From assembly GCA_017420755.1 (NCBI GenBank), contig JAFQOG010000009.1, positions 62,001 through 126,000 of the forward strand: a DNA stretch of 64,000 bases. The letters are read 5' to 3'. Each line of letters starts with the position of its first letter. Within the stretch, counting starts at the first letter, position 1. A program made the position numbers and the translations under genes. Source of the stretch: Clostridia bacterium. GTDB taxonomy: Bacteria; Bacillota; Clostridia; Oscillospirales; CAG-272. The notes below the pieces were generated by a model. The model ran no database searches and was not told where the DNA came from. It saw nothing but the letters and a program-made list of their open reading frames with translations. Shown here in pieces: positions 52,132 to 61,466 of the stretch.

Positions 52132-53741
52132 GAAACGTCCTCTTACTTTTGAAGCTTCAGCTTGATAACCAGAGTGACCTTTTAAAAACATTAAAGCCTA
52201 AAAAGATGATTCCTTCTATCATCAAAATATTTGCTTTATTTGTTTTAGGCACATTAGGTGTTGGTCTTGCTCTTGCACGAGTAGATATGATGGGCTTTGC
52301 TATCAACAGAGAGCTTTTGTCAATCGTGCTTTTGGCAACTCAAGTTATTTCAATTGTTTTCGCTACCGGAAACATTATAAAAACGCTTTATATGAGCAAG
52401 GATAATGAAATGCTCTTCTGCTTACCAGTTACGCCGAACCAGCTTTTCATTTCAAAGCTTCTTGTTATATATATAAAAGAATTTGCAGTAAACGCGGCAA
52501 TCTCTATTCCGCTTTACTTAGTGCTTGGCTTCTTTGAAAAATCATTTGGTGCAAGCTACTACCTCTCAATTATTATGCTTTTGTTCCTTTTGCCTATAAC
52601 ACCTATCGCATTGGGAGCATTCTTGAGCATTCCTTTGATGCTCTTGATTAGATTCTTAAGAAAGCACACAGTCCTTTCAATTTTACTTGTCTTCTCGCTC
52701 GTTGCTGCTTGCCTTTGGGCATACACAAGCTTCGTTGCTACCGCCTTTACCGAATTTGACTTTTCAGGTCAAGAGCAGATACAGACGGTAATTGACATCA
52801 ACCAGAAAATTGTTTGGCTTGGAAGCAAAATTTTAGTTTACTACCAATTGGCTGGCGCTATGCTAAGCTTCTCATTGTGGTATGTTTACCCATTGTTCAT
52901 CTTAGCTTGTCTTGGAATTGCTGTTGCAACCATATTCTTTACAAGACACTTCTTCTTCAAGGCGGCAATGTCCAGTCTTGAAAAGACAATTAAGAAAAGA
53001 CGCGAGCCAGAATATGATACATTTAAAAAGCAGGGTGTTCTCGCTTCACTCTTTAAAAAAGAGTGCTTGTGCGTTTTCCGCTCAGCATCTGACGTATTTG
53101 AATACTTCCTTTTCACAATTTTGATGCCGGTTATTGTATTCTCATACGACCAGCTTCTTCTTTCAATCGTTATTGACCAAGGCGGAACTGATATGACTCC
53201 CGGCGCGCACCTAATGGTTGTTGCAATTTTGGCTATGCTTTCTAACATTTCCTCAGCATCAGCTATTTCCCGTGACGGTGGAAACTTCTATGTATCCAAG
53301 ATGGTACCGGTTGGCTACTACTCACAAATCTTTGCTAAGTTCCTATTCAATGCAGTATTTACTGCTGCGGCGCTTTTAGCAACATCAGTCGTTTCTATGT
53401 TCCTATTCCCTGCTTGGCAGGTTCTTCTCGGCACAGTCGCAGTTATTTTTGCATCAATTGGTCATATTGCTTACTCTATTGATACCGACATTAAAAACCC
53501 AACCGTCTTTAATGACGGAGATGAAAAATCATCCGCAGTTAGCAAAAGCACACCAAAGAGCCTTATATACGGCCTTATCATAGGCTTTGTTATGGGCGTA
53601 TTTATGATGATTACTGCTAAGATGGAGCTCTCTTTTGTTCCATATATCATTCTCATCGCTGCTGCTTTTGTATTTATGGTGTATAGAGTTTACACTCTTG
53701 TGCTAAGAATAAATCTTAGATACGATAAAATTGAAATGTAA
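52128..53741 (+). CDS. ABC exporter permease
   Basis: 537 residues with about twelve hydrophobic segments in two blocks (about 25-250 and 320-530), separated by a cytoplasmic region with a basic stretch (KTIKKRREPEYDTFKKQG, about 284-301). This layout matches the large ABC-2-like permeases of Firmicutes. The start overlaps the ATPase stop (ATGA). Together with the ATPase it should form a homodimeric exporter or membrane-remodelling complex; the substrate may be linked to the Ig-like proteins encoded next (inference). Confidence 0.85.
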   Translation: MRNVLLLLKLQLDNQSDLLKTLKPKKMIPSIIKIFALFVLGTLGVGLALARVDMMGFAINRELLSIVLLATQVISIVFATGNIIKTLYMSKDNEMLFCLPVTPNQLFISKLLVIYIKEFAVNAAISIPLYLVLGFFEKSFGASYYLSIIMLLFLLPITPIALGAFLSIPLMLLIRFLRKHTVLSILLVFSLVAACLWAYTSFVATAFTEFDFSGQEQIQTVIDINQKIVWLGSKILVYYQLAGAMLSFSLWYVYPLFILACLGIAVATIFFTRHFFFKAAMSSLEKTIKKRREPEYDTFKKQGVLASLFKKECLCVFRSASDVFEYFLFTILMPVIVFSYDQLLLSIVIDQGGTDMTPGAHLMVVAILAMLSNISSASAISRDGGNFYVSKMVPVGYYSQIFAKFLFNAVFTAAALLATSVVSMFLFPAWQVLLGTVAVIFASIGHIAYSIDTDIKNPTVFNDGDEKSSAVSKSTPKSLIYGLIIGFVMGVFMMITAKMELSFVPYIILIAAAFVFMVYRVYTLVLRINLRYDKIEM

Positions 53742-53753
53742 AAGGATTTTTAT

Positions 53754-54683
53754 ATGAAGAAAACCATATTACTTATACTTTTGGTTCTCCCCATCGTTCT
53801 TATCGTTGTTGTTTCTATCGCTGGTTGGGTTGCAACACAAGCCACCCACCATCCGGTTAGAAATGTTTCGTTCTTAGATAGATACAACAACCCCTATACA
53901 GAAAATGATACTTTTATTGTCGAGCAGGGTAAAACCAAGGCAACAAAAATTGAAATCGAGCCGGATTTTGCCACGAACAAGTCCGTTACATATACATCAA
54001 GTGATGAATCAATTTGCACAATTGATGCAAATGGTGTTGTAACCGGTGTTCACTATGGCTCAGCGACAATTACAGTAACAACGAACAGCGAGGACAAAAC
54101 ACATACAATTAACGTAAAGGTTATTGCAAACATTCCTTTCGCCGTTGACCTTAATAAAACAGAATTAAAGATGTATCCAAACTCTATGTTCCAATTAGAG
54201 GCTGTTGTTGATGCCCCTGTTGCTATCAACAAAAAAGTTCACTTCTCATCCGATGCTCCTGACATCGTTTATGTTGATAAGGATACAGGTAAATTGTTTG
54301 CAAAGGCACCTGGCAAGGCAAATGTAACTGTTACAACTGAAAGTGGTAACCTTACAAAAACCTGTGAGATTGAGGTTCTTTCATCCAACCCACCAATTTT
54401 ACTCGATTTTGCCGGCAAGGACGGCGTCAACTTCATTATTTCAGATAGTGGTGTATTCTGCGAGTTCTCATCTGAAACAGTTAACATCAAGGATTATATA
54501 ATTGTTGATTCAAGTATAAATCCTGATGATGTTGCTATTTCACTTGAGCCGGGTACTGAGGCTTTAGCTACCATTTCTGATGGCACTATAACCTTCACAT
54601 CACGCAACACTCTTATCCCACTATACATTAAAGATAAAAACAATTCAGATTATTTTTATGAGATAAAGGTTATTCTACCCTAA
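53754..54683 (+). CDS. Membrane-anchored protein with bacterial Ig-like (Big_2) domains
   Basis: 309 residues. One N-terminal transmembrane segment (about 3-27, no lipobox) is followed by an extracytoplasmic part with two Big_2-type domains: about 60-125 (SVTYTSSDESICTIDANGVV then TGVHYGSATITVTT) and about 130-208 (VHFSSDAPDIVYVDKDTGKL then FAKAPGKANVTVTT). The remaining 100 residues form another beta-rich domain. AAAGG lies before the ATG, 12 bases after the permease. Confidence 0.88.
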   Translation: MKKTILLILLVLPIVLIVVVSIAGWVATQATHHPVRNVSFLDRYNNPYTENDTFIVEQGKTKATKIEIEPDFATNKSVTYTSSDESICTIDANGVVTGVHYGSATITVTTNSEDKTHTINVKVIANIPFAVDLNKTELKMYPNSMFQLEAVVDAPVAINKKVHFSSDAPDIVYVDKDTGKLFAKAPGKANVTVTTESGNLTKTCEIEVLSSNPPILLDFAGKDGVNFIISDSGVFCEFSSETVNIKDYIIVDSSINPDDVAISLEPGTEALATISDGTITFTSRNTLIPLYIKDKNNSDYFYEIKVILP

Positions 54684-54718
54684 TCATTTTAATAAATTCA
54701 TTTAAAGGAGATTGAAAA

Positions 54719-57700
54719 ATGACACACACACTAAGAAAAATTTCAATTTTTCTGCTTGTTTTGATGTTATCAGCATTTTGCTTGATTTCATGTGGCGGAA
54801 ATGATACCCCCACCGATTCAAGCAGTGACACCGAAACAGACTCAGAAACAAAGGTTGTTTATTCGCTCGAGATTCGCGCGGACAAAACCGTGGCTCTCCG
54901 TGGAGAAAACGTTAATTTAAGCGCTTTCTTCAAGGGTGGTGAAACTGAGGAGGACATTACCTCTGAGGCTACATTCACAATCGTTGAGGGCTCCGACATT
55001 GCTTCTATCACCGCTAACGTTCTTTCCATTAGCAAAAACGCAACACATGGAAGCGTTATTAAGGTTAAAGCAGTTGACGGCGCTACCACATCTAACGAGC
55101 TTGCAATCACAGTTAAGGTTCCAGCGACCGAGCTTGAAATAGGACCATCAGATGTTACAAACATCTTAGCTGGTCAAAGCCAAATCTTATCAGCTACAAT
55201 TAAGCCAACTGGTGCTGAGAGCGACGTTGTTTACTCTATTATAGAGGGCGCAGAATCTGCTGACATCCAAGGCAATGTATTAGTTGTAAAGAATGGCGCA
55301 AAGACAGGTGCAAAGGTTAAGGTTCAAGCAACTGTTGGTGAAAAGGAAAGTAACGTTCTTACATTCACAGTTGGTTATCCTCTTACAGACCTTGAAATCG
55401 AATCTGCTGTTACTAATATTTTAGAGGGCTCAACAGCACAACTTTTCGTAACAAAGACTCCTGCAAACGCAACAGATGCTGACTACAAGCTTGAGGTTGT
55501 AGAGGGCAAGGATTATGTTATCGTTATGGGTGACACCATTACTGTTAAGGCTGGCACTCCAACAGGCACAAAGATTAAGGTTAAGGCTGTTTCTGGCGAA
55601 ATAGAAAGTGACGCTATTGAATTTACAGTTGGTTATCCTCTTGAGGAAATCAAAATCAGCCTTGTTGGCTCAACCAACATCGAGCCAGGCAAAACCGCTG
55701 AGGTTAAGGTTACTCTCAACCCAACAAACACAACAAACGGTGACCACACATGGGAATTCACTGCCGGTGGTGAGCTTGCTGATATGGTCGGCGACACTAT
55801 CGTAATTGATGATGATGCTCCTATCGGTTCAATTATCAAGCTTGTTGCAAAAACAGCAACAAAGACAAGTAATGAAATCACAATCACTGTTGGTACTCCT
55901 ATCACTAACGTAACACTTTCTACCACAGCTCCTGAGGTTCTTGAGCGTGGCGAAAGCTATGAATTTGACGTAGATGTTGATCCTGATGACGCAACCCTTT
56001 CTGCTCTTGAATGGGGTGTAACTGACAAGGATGGCAAGAAAGTTGACTTTGCAACCATTAAGGATGGCGTATTGACAATAAGCAAGAACGCTCCTGCAGG
56101 CACACAAATTATTGTTTATGCTGCAAGCGGTAGTGTAAAGGATGAAATGACCTTTACTGTTGGTGTTGCTCTTGAAAAGATTGATATTTCTATCGGTGGT
56201 TCAACTGAAAATATCAATATTGATCCAGGTGCTACCAGCGCTATTACATCAGTTTTAACTCCTTCTAATGCGTCTGACACAGAAATTAACTGGGTTATCA
56301 CAGAAGGAAATGACTATGCTACTATCACAAACGGATTTATTACCATTAACGCAAATGCTCCAATCGGCGCAGTTGTTAAATTCCATGCTGAAATTGTTGG
56401 ACTTCCAAGTAACGATATCACTGTTACTGTAGGTACACCTATTACAGGCATTGAAATCAACGCACTCAAGACAGACATCGTTAAGGGTGAGGGCACAACA
56501 CTTTCAGCAATCTTGACTCCTTCAAATGCTTCCACTTCTCTTATCAATTGGGAAATCATTGATGGTAACGAGTTTGCAGAATTAGTTGGCACAAACCTTA
56601 TGGTTAAGGCTGACGCAACAACAGGCGAAACCATCACTGTTAGAGCAAGCTTCGGCAATGTAAGTGATGAAATTGTATTCACTGTTATGCCAACTCAAGC
56701 TGAAATTGACGCTACAACATATAGACTCTCTCTCAGCGCTCCTTCTGTAAACTTTGATAAATACGGCACAAGCGCGCCAGTTATCAAGGCTACTGTATAT
56801 GACAGAAACTACAACGTTGTTGAAGGACTTGACATTGAATTTGATGTTGTTGAGGGCGACAATCTCTTCACATTTACACAAAACGGTGCTGTTTGCACAT
56901 TGAATAACGCTATTGCTCACGGTACAGCTAAGATTAGAGCTCGTATCGTTGGACGCGACGACGTTGCTTTCCAAGATGCTACCATTAATGTTATCGTTCC
57001 ACCAGAGCGCATTGACCTAAACGGTGTATTCAAGGAAAATCCAAAGCTTGAATTCTCCTTCTCTAAGGTAGATTCTCTCCCATTCGCATACACAACAGTA
57101 CCTGCTGCCGGTACAACTCCTTGCCAAGACGTTGCTTACACCTTCACAGCAGAAGATGGAACAACAGGTGATGATGTTGCTGTTTACGAGGATGGCAAGA
57201 TTACATTCAAAAAGACTGGCAAAATAACACTTGATATAACATCCACAGCAGGAAGCCGTAAGGAAGCGTCCGTTAAGTATGCATTTGATATTAACGAGGG
57301 CTTCAACGTAGAAACCTACGAGGAGCTTTCAAAAATCATCAACGCGACAGAGATAAATGGGGATGGTCATACTGTTAGCAAATATAAGGGTGAGCCAATC
57401 AACCTCGTTGTTCTTGACAAGGTTATCGGTGTTGACCCTGAAACAGGCGTTAAGGACTACAACTATGGCTATGCTCTTGTTCCAACAATAGCGCTTAACA
57501 ACATGCCTAAGGATCAATCAATATATGAGATTATTCCAGCTAAATACAATTCTAACGGCGAAACAATTAAATTAAGACTTCAAGCTGTAAACACAAGCCT
57601 ATTTATCAACGGTAACAACACAACAATTGACGTTTCTAACATCAGAGTAACCACTCTCAAGGAATACGATCAATATAGAAGTGATACCAACGATACTAAC

Positions 57701-58588
57701 GTTTTACAAAACCTAAATGCACTCTTGTCTGCTGAAACATATCAATACTCAGGCAACCCTGCATCAACTGTTGAAAAGCAAGACTACTTTGTTAAGCTCT
57801 TTGACCTTAAGTTCAAGGGTAATGTTCCATACAACTACAACCCAGCTGACTATAGCAGAGACGGCGCTACAAACAGAGGTCTTTCCGGTGGATATAGCGA
57901 GGCTGTTGCAATCGGAAGCCTTGGCTATACAACACACTACACAGCTACAGTTGATAATCTTTCAGCTAATGCATTCTACAATGCATTCAAGTTCACTGCT
58001 CTTGTTGACAGTAGACTCAGCAACCTAAAGGCTGACAACTGCTATTCAACCGGTGTAACCTTCCGTTCATGTATTGCAACACTTGAAAATCTAACCGTTC
58101 AAATGTGTGGTGCAACAGGTATCGAAATTTCCGAGGATGAGGATACACAAGCAGGTAAGTACGACAACCAAAAAGCACAGGTTATCTTGATGGGCAAGAT
58201 TAATGCAACCAACAACCTCAACGCAGGAGATTCTAACTACTTCAATAACTATATCATTAATATTCCTGGTATGGGTGAGGTTCCAGCTATGAATATCATC
58301 CAAGGTGCTATATCCAATCATGCAGATCAAATTCACCACATTAGAAACGATGCTGGTCAATTCAACTTTATTGCATTGAAGTTTGTAAATGTTTACACTC
58401 TCAGCTCTAACGAAACAGAGGTTATCTACTCTGCATTCGATGAGGGTGGTATCATAAAGATTGAGGATATCCCAGCAGGTGAAACCGACACAACCCACCA
58501 ATTCATCCAAATGGAAATTGAAATGAGTGGTATGTCACTTGGTACTGCTATCTTCTACAACCACCACTATGTAAAGCCAGCTAACTAA
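54719..58588 (+). CDS. Large surface lipoprotein: Ig-like repeat array plus beta-helix-like C-terminus
   Basis: 1289 residues. Lipoprotein signal ending in AFCLISCGG (Cys about residue 25), a short Ser/Thr/Asp linker, then about seven 85-residue repeats (about 45-660). Each begins like LEIxxxxTNIxxGxxxxxxAT, contains an ITEGxxxAxI strand and ends in EITFTVGxPL. Two further beta domains follow (about 665-860), and the C-terminal 430 residues (Asn/Gly/Thr-rich, with INGDGHTV and FINGNNTTIDVSNIRVTTL) look like a right-handed beta-helix as in pectate-lyase-like or adhesin proteins. AAAGGAGATTGAAAA precedes the ATG. Last gene before a strong terminator. Confidence 0.88.
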   Translation: MTHTLRKISIFLLVLMLSAFCLISCGGNDTPTDSSSDTETDSETKVVYSLEIRADKTVALRGENVNLSAFFKGGETEEDITSEATFTIVEGSDIASITANVLSISKNATHGSVIKVKAVDGATTSNELAITVKVPATELEIGPSDVTNILAGQSQILSATIKPTGAESDVVYSIIEGAESADIQGNVLVVKNGAKTGAKVKVQATVGEKESNVLTFTVGYPLTDLEIESAVTNILEGSTAQLFVTKTPANATDADYKLEVVEGKDYVIVMGDTITVKAGTPTGTKIKVKAVSGEIESDAIEFTVGYPLEEIKISLVGSTNIEPGKTAEVKVTLNPTNTTNGDHTWEFTAGGELADMVGDTIVIDDDAPIGSIIKLVAKTATKTSNEITITVGTPITNVTLSTTAPEVLERGESYEFDVDVDPDDATLSALEWGVTDKDGKKVDFATIKDGVLTISKNAPAGTQIIVYAASGSVKDEMTFTVGVALEKIDISIGGSTENINIDPGATSAITSVLTPSNASDTEINWVITEGNDYATITNGFITINANAPIGAVVKFHAEIVGLPSNDITVTVGTPITGIEINALKTDIVKGEGTTLSAILTPSNASTSLINWEIIDGNEFAELVGTNLMVKADATTGETITVRASFGNVSDEIVFTVMPTQAEIDATTYRLSLSAPSVNFDKYGTSAPVIKATVYDRNYNVVEGLDIEFDVVEGDNLFTFTQNGAVCTLNNAIAHGTAKIRARIVGRDDVAFQDATINVIVPPERIDLNGVFKENPKLEFSFSKVDSLPFAYTTVPAAGTTPCQDVAYTFTAEDGTTGDDVAVYEDGKITFKKTGKITLDITSTAGSRKEASVKYAFDINEGFNVETYEELSKIINATEINGDGHTVSKYKGEPINLVVLDKVIGVDPETGVKDYNYGYALVPTIALNNMPKDQSIYEIIPAKYNSNGETIKLRLQAVNTSLFINGNNTTIDVSNIRVTTLKEYDQYRSDTNDTNVLQNLNALLSAETYQYSGNPASTVEKQDYFVKLFDLKFKGNVPYNYNPADYSRDGATNRGLSGGYSEAVAIGSLGYTTHYTATVDNLSANAFYNAFKFTALVDSRLSNLKADNCYSTGVTFRSCIATLENLTVQMCGATGIEISEDEDTQAGKYDNQKAQVILMGKINATNNLNAGDSNYFNNYIINIPGMGEVPAMNIIQGAISNHADQIHHIRNDAGQFNFIALKFVNVYTLSSNETEVIYSAFDEGGIIKIEDIPAGETDTTHQFIQMEIEMSGMSLGTAIFYNHHYVKPAN

Positions 58589-58622
58589 TATTTGGCTTAC
58601 AATGGTGTAGAACCTATTAAAA

Positions 58623-58661
58623 CTGAGGCACACGCCAATTTCGGCGTGTGCCCTTTTTTAT
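58623..58661 (+). terminator. Strong intrinsic terminator of the surface operon
   Basis: GGCACACGCC (58627-58636) with GGCGTGTGCC (58643-58652), followed by CTTTTTTATTT. Confidence 0.9.
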
Positions 58662-58673
58662 TTATCTTTGATA

Positions 58674-58702
58674 TTGAATAACTAATTTTTCTATGATATA
58701 AT
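58674..58702 (+). promoter_or_regulatory. Promoter of the GH2 gene
   Basis: -35 TTGAAT (58674-58679), 17-base spacer, -10 TATAAT (58697-58702). Confidence 0.8.
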
Positions 58703-58732
58703 AATATAAATCAATATTTTTAGAGGTGCTTT

Positions 58733-60445
58733 ATGAAAAGATTATTTTGCGAGCATAACATTCGTATATCAAACGAGCTCAGTGGTGCATGGAGATTTTT
58801 AACCGACCCAAACGAGGTTGGAGAGACCGAGGGCTGGCAAAACGGACTTCCCACAGGAGATACTGTTATTGTTCCTTCCGTTTGGAATAACGAGCTTCGC
58901 CTTTTGAACTACGAGGGTGCCGGCTGGTACGAGAAAAAATTTACAACCACTGGTGGCACACTTCGCTTTGAATTTGGAAGCGTAATGACCCTTGCCGACA
59001 TTTGGCTCGATGGCGAAAAGGTTTTCAACCACTATGGTGCTTTTACTCAATTTGATTTCATTTTAAATAATATAGAGGCTGGCGAGCACACCTTGATTGT
59101 TCGCGCAGACAACAGACAAAATGAAAAGTCCATCCCACAAAAAAGAGTTGACTGGTTCAACTATGGTGGAATTGCGCGCGACGTTTATTTTGACGAGTTA
59201 AACGGCATTTGTGTGCTTCAAAACCATGTTAAATACACGTTGAGTGAGGATTTAAAGGTAGCTACTATCTTTTCCGACTTGGTTCTTTACAATGCAAGTG
59301 ACAAATCCTGTGCTTCAAATGTTACTATAGCTGTTGGTGAAAATGAAATTTACAATGGTGAGGTTTCATTAAGTGCATACGAAACAATGACACTTAAAAC
59401 ACCTGAAGCTGAAATTCCTGTTGAGCTTTGGAGTGTTGAAAGTCCTAAGCTTTATACAGTCGTTGCAAAAACAGAAACAGACGACCTAATTGACAGAATC
59501 GGCTTCCGTTTGATTGAAACTAAAAACTGCAAGGTTTATTTAAATAAGAAGGAAGTTGAGTTCCGTGGTGTTAATCGTCACGAGGAGCACCCTGAATGGG
59601 GATTTGCCTTCCCTGCTAAGCTTATGAAGCGCGACATTGATATGATTTTAGACCTCGGATGCAACACAATTCGTGGCTCACACTATCCACAATCGCAAAT
59701 TTTTGTTGATATGCTTGATGAACGCGGAATTATGTTCTGGAGTGAGATTCCAATTTGGGGATGTGGCTTCTCGGAAGCTGTTTTACAGGACCCAGATGTT
59801 GTTGAGCGCGGCATGACAATGCACCGTGAGATGGTTAAATACTACTTTAATCACCCATCAATCGTTATTTGGGGTATGCACAACGAGGTTTGGACACCTT
59901 GGGCATGCGTTTATGATATAACCAAAAAATATCACGACTTCTTGCGCTCAGAGGGTGGGAACCGCCTTATCACACACGCAACCCTTTGTCCCAACGACGA
60001 CCCTTGCTTTGAATTTGACGATATTATTTCTATCAACCAATACCACGGATGGTATTATGGTGGCTTCGACACATGGGATAGAGTTGTAAACGAGCTTCGT
60101 GAACGTCGCATTAAGCTTGGAATGGCAGACAAGCCTGTTATATATAGTGAATTTGGTGCTGGTGCTTTGGCTGGCTATCACGTTCCGTTTGACTCAGTTC
60201 GTTGGAGCGAGGAATATCAGCGCGACATATTAAAATATACCATTGAGCTATTCCACAAGGACCCAATGGTTGTTGGCTTCTACATTTGGCAATTCACCAA
60301 CATCAGAACCTCGCCAACAATGGATTTAAACCGTGTTCGTTGCTTCAACAACAAGGGAATTGTTGACGAATATAGAAATCCCAAATTGGCTTATTATACT
60401 GTAAGAGATTTGTATAATAGATATAAGGGCGAAGAAAATGCTTGA
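58733..60445 (+). CDS. Glycoside hydrolase family 2, probable beta-glucuronidase
   Basis: 570 residues without a signal peptide, so cytoplasmic. N-terminal jelly-roll domain (about 10-180), Ig-like domain (about 190-275) and TIM barrel. The acid/base Glu is in WGMHNEVW (about 382-389) and the nucleophile Glu in VIYSEFGAGA (about 470-479). A C-terminal FNNKGI (about 543-548) aligns with the N-x-K motif that contacts the glucuronate carboxylate in known beta-glucuronidases. Compact size resembles loop-poor gut enzymes. It overlaps the following small gene by 8 bases. Confidence 0.85.
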   Translation: MKRLFCEHNIRISNELSGAWRFLTDPNEVGETEGWQNGLPTGDTVIVPSVWNNELRLLNYEGAGWYEKKFTTTGGTLRFEFGSVMTLADIWLDGEKVFNHYGAFTQFDFILNNIEAGEHTLIVRADNRQNEKSIPQKRVDWFNYGGIARDVYFDELNGICVLQNHVKYTLSEDLKVATIFSDLVLYNASDKSCASNVTIAVGENEIYNGEVSLSAYETMTLKTPEAEIPVELWSVESPKLYTVVAKTETDDLIDRIGFRLIETKNCKVYLNKKEVEFRGVNRHEEHPEWGFAFPAKLMKRDIDMILDLGCNTIRGSHYPQSQIFVDMLDERGIMFWSEIPIWGCGFSEAVLQDPDVVERGMTMHREMVKYYFNHPSIVIWGMHNEVWTPWACVYDITKKYHDFLRSEGGNRLITHATLCPNDDPCFEFDDIISINQYHGWYYGGFDTWDRVVNELRERRIKLGMADKPVIYSEFGAGALAGYHVPFDSVRWSEEYQRDILKYTIELFHKDPMVVGFYIWQFTNIRTSPTMDLNRVRCFNNKGIVDEYRNPKLAYYTVRDLYNRYKGEENA

Positions 60446-60821
60446 AATAAACGTTAGATTTCAGGAAGAATATTTACGCCTTGACTCCCTTTGCCGTGAT
60501 TTTTTCGAATCTAAGCGTGGGGTCAGCCTATATATTGAGCATATGGAATCAACCGAGGAAAAGGAATGGTCGCAAATTTCCGGCTGGGAAAGCGACCTAC
60601 GAGCTTTAAAGCGCATGCGCCACATAAGAAACAAGCTTGCCCACGAGGTTGATGCTTTAAATAAACGCGTTTGCTCTGAGAGAGATATTTCCTGGATAAA
60701 GAATTTTTATATAAGAATAATGGACGAAACCGACCCGCTTACTCGCCTAAGTGACCTTCGAAATCAATCGTTCTTTAAAAGACTATGGCGTAAAATTAAA
60801 AGACTTTTTGGAGGCAAATAA
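60438..60821 (+). CDS. Small HEPN-like protein
   Basis: 127 residues, mostly alpha-helical. The central MRHIRNKLAHEVDAL (about 58-72) contains an RNxxxH motif (R-N-K-L-A-H) as in HEPN-fold RNases and related proteins. The C-terminus is a basic amphipathic tail (FFKRLWRKIKRLFGGK). It resembles DUF6548-type small proteins, though I cannot confirm the family. Coupled to the GH2 gene by overlap; no partner nucleotidyltransferase is adjacent, so a toxin-antitoxin role has no contextual support. Confidence 0.7.
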   Translation: MLEINVRFQEEYLRLDSLCRDFFESKRGVSLYIEHMESTEEKEWSQISGWESDLRALKRMRHIRNKLAHEVDALNKRVCSERDISWIKNFYIRIMDETDPLTRLSDLRNQSFFKRLWRKIKRLFGGK

Positions 60822-61432
60822 TGACGGACAAGGAAAAACTACACTCGGGCGATATATATTATCCAAGTGGCGAGGAAATTATGAGGGAGCAGCTCGCTTG
60901 CCTTGACAAGCAATATGATTTCAATCTGACAAGACCAACCGAGCTTGACAAACGCGAAAAATTGCTAAAGGAAATGTTTGCCGAGATTGGCGAGGGATGT
61001 TATATTGAGCCACCTCTACACTCCAACTGGGGTGGACACCATACGCATTTTGGTAAATTTGTTTATGCAAATTTCAACCTTACATTGGTTGACGACACAC
61101 ATATTTATGTTGGAGATTACACCTTGATTGGTCCAAATGTTGTTTTGGCAACCGCTGGACACCCAATTTTGCCCGAGCTTCGCGAAAAGGCGTATCAATT
61201 CAATATGCCTATACACATCGGCAAAAACTGCTGGCTTGGGGCTGGGGTTGTTGTTCTTCCAGGTGTTACAATTGGGGATAACACAGTTATCGGTGCCGGC
61301 AGTGTGGTCACAAAGGATATTCCATCCGGCGTTGTCGCAGTTGGCAATCCTTGTCGCGTGCTTCGCCAAATCAATGACCACGACCGCGAGTATTATTTCA
61401 AGGACAAAAAAATTGATTTTTCAAGGCTATAA
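60821..61432 (+). CDS. Sugar O-acetyltransferase (LacA/Maa type)
   Basis: Acetyl-CoA-dependent acetylation of a sugar such as maltose or galactoside. 203 residues; N-terminal helical part with MREQLACLDKQYDFN (about 21-35), then left-handed beta-helix with hexapeptide repeats including GPNVVLATAGHPILPELREK (about 104-123, catalytic His) and IGAGSVVTKDIPSGVVAVGN (about 165-184). The ATG overlaps the preceding stop by one base, so GH2, HEPN-like and acetyltransferase genes form one unit. Confidence 0.9.
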   Translation: MTDKEKLHSGDIYYPSGEEIMREQLACLDKQYDFNLTRPTELDKREKLLKEMFAEIGEGCYIEPPLHSNWGGHHTHFGKFVYANFNLTLVDDTHIYVGDYTLIGPNVVLATAGHPILPELREKAYQFNMPIHIGKNCWLGAGVVVLPGVTIGDNTVIGAGSVVTKDIPSGVVAVGNPCRVLRQINDHDREYYFKDKKIDFSRL

Positions 61433-61433
61433 T

Positions 61434-61466
61434 AAAAAAGAGATGGTTTATTCCATCTCTTTTCTT
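61434..61466. terminator. Bidirectional intrinsic terminator
   Basis: AAAAGAGATGG-TTTATT-CCATCTCTTTT; it overlaps the 3' end of the convergent minus-strand gene. Confidence 0.8.

Noticed and set aside
60438..60821. HEPN-MNT toxin-antitoxin system
   Set aside because: There is a HEPN-like motif but no adjacent nucleotidyltransferase; the neighbours are a glycosidase and an acetyltransferase.
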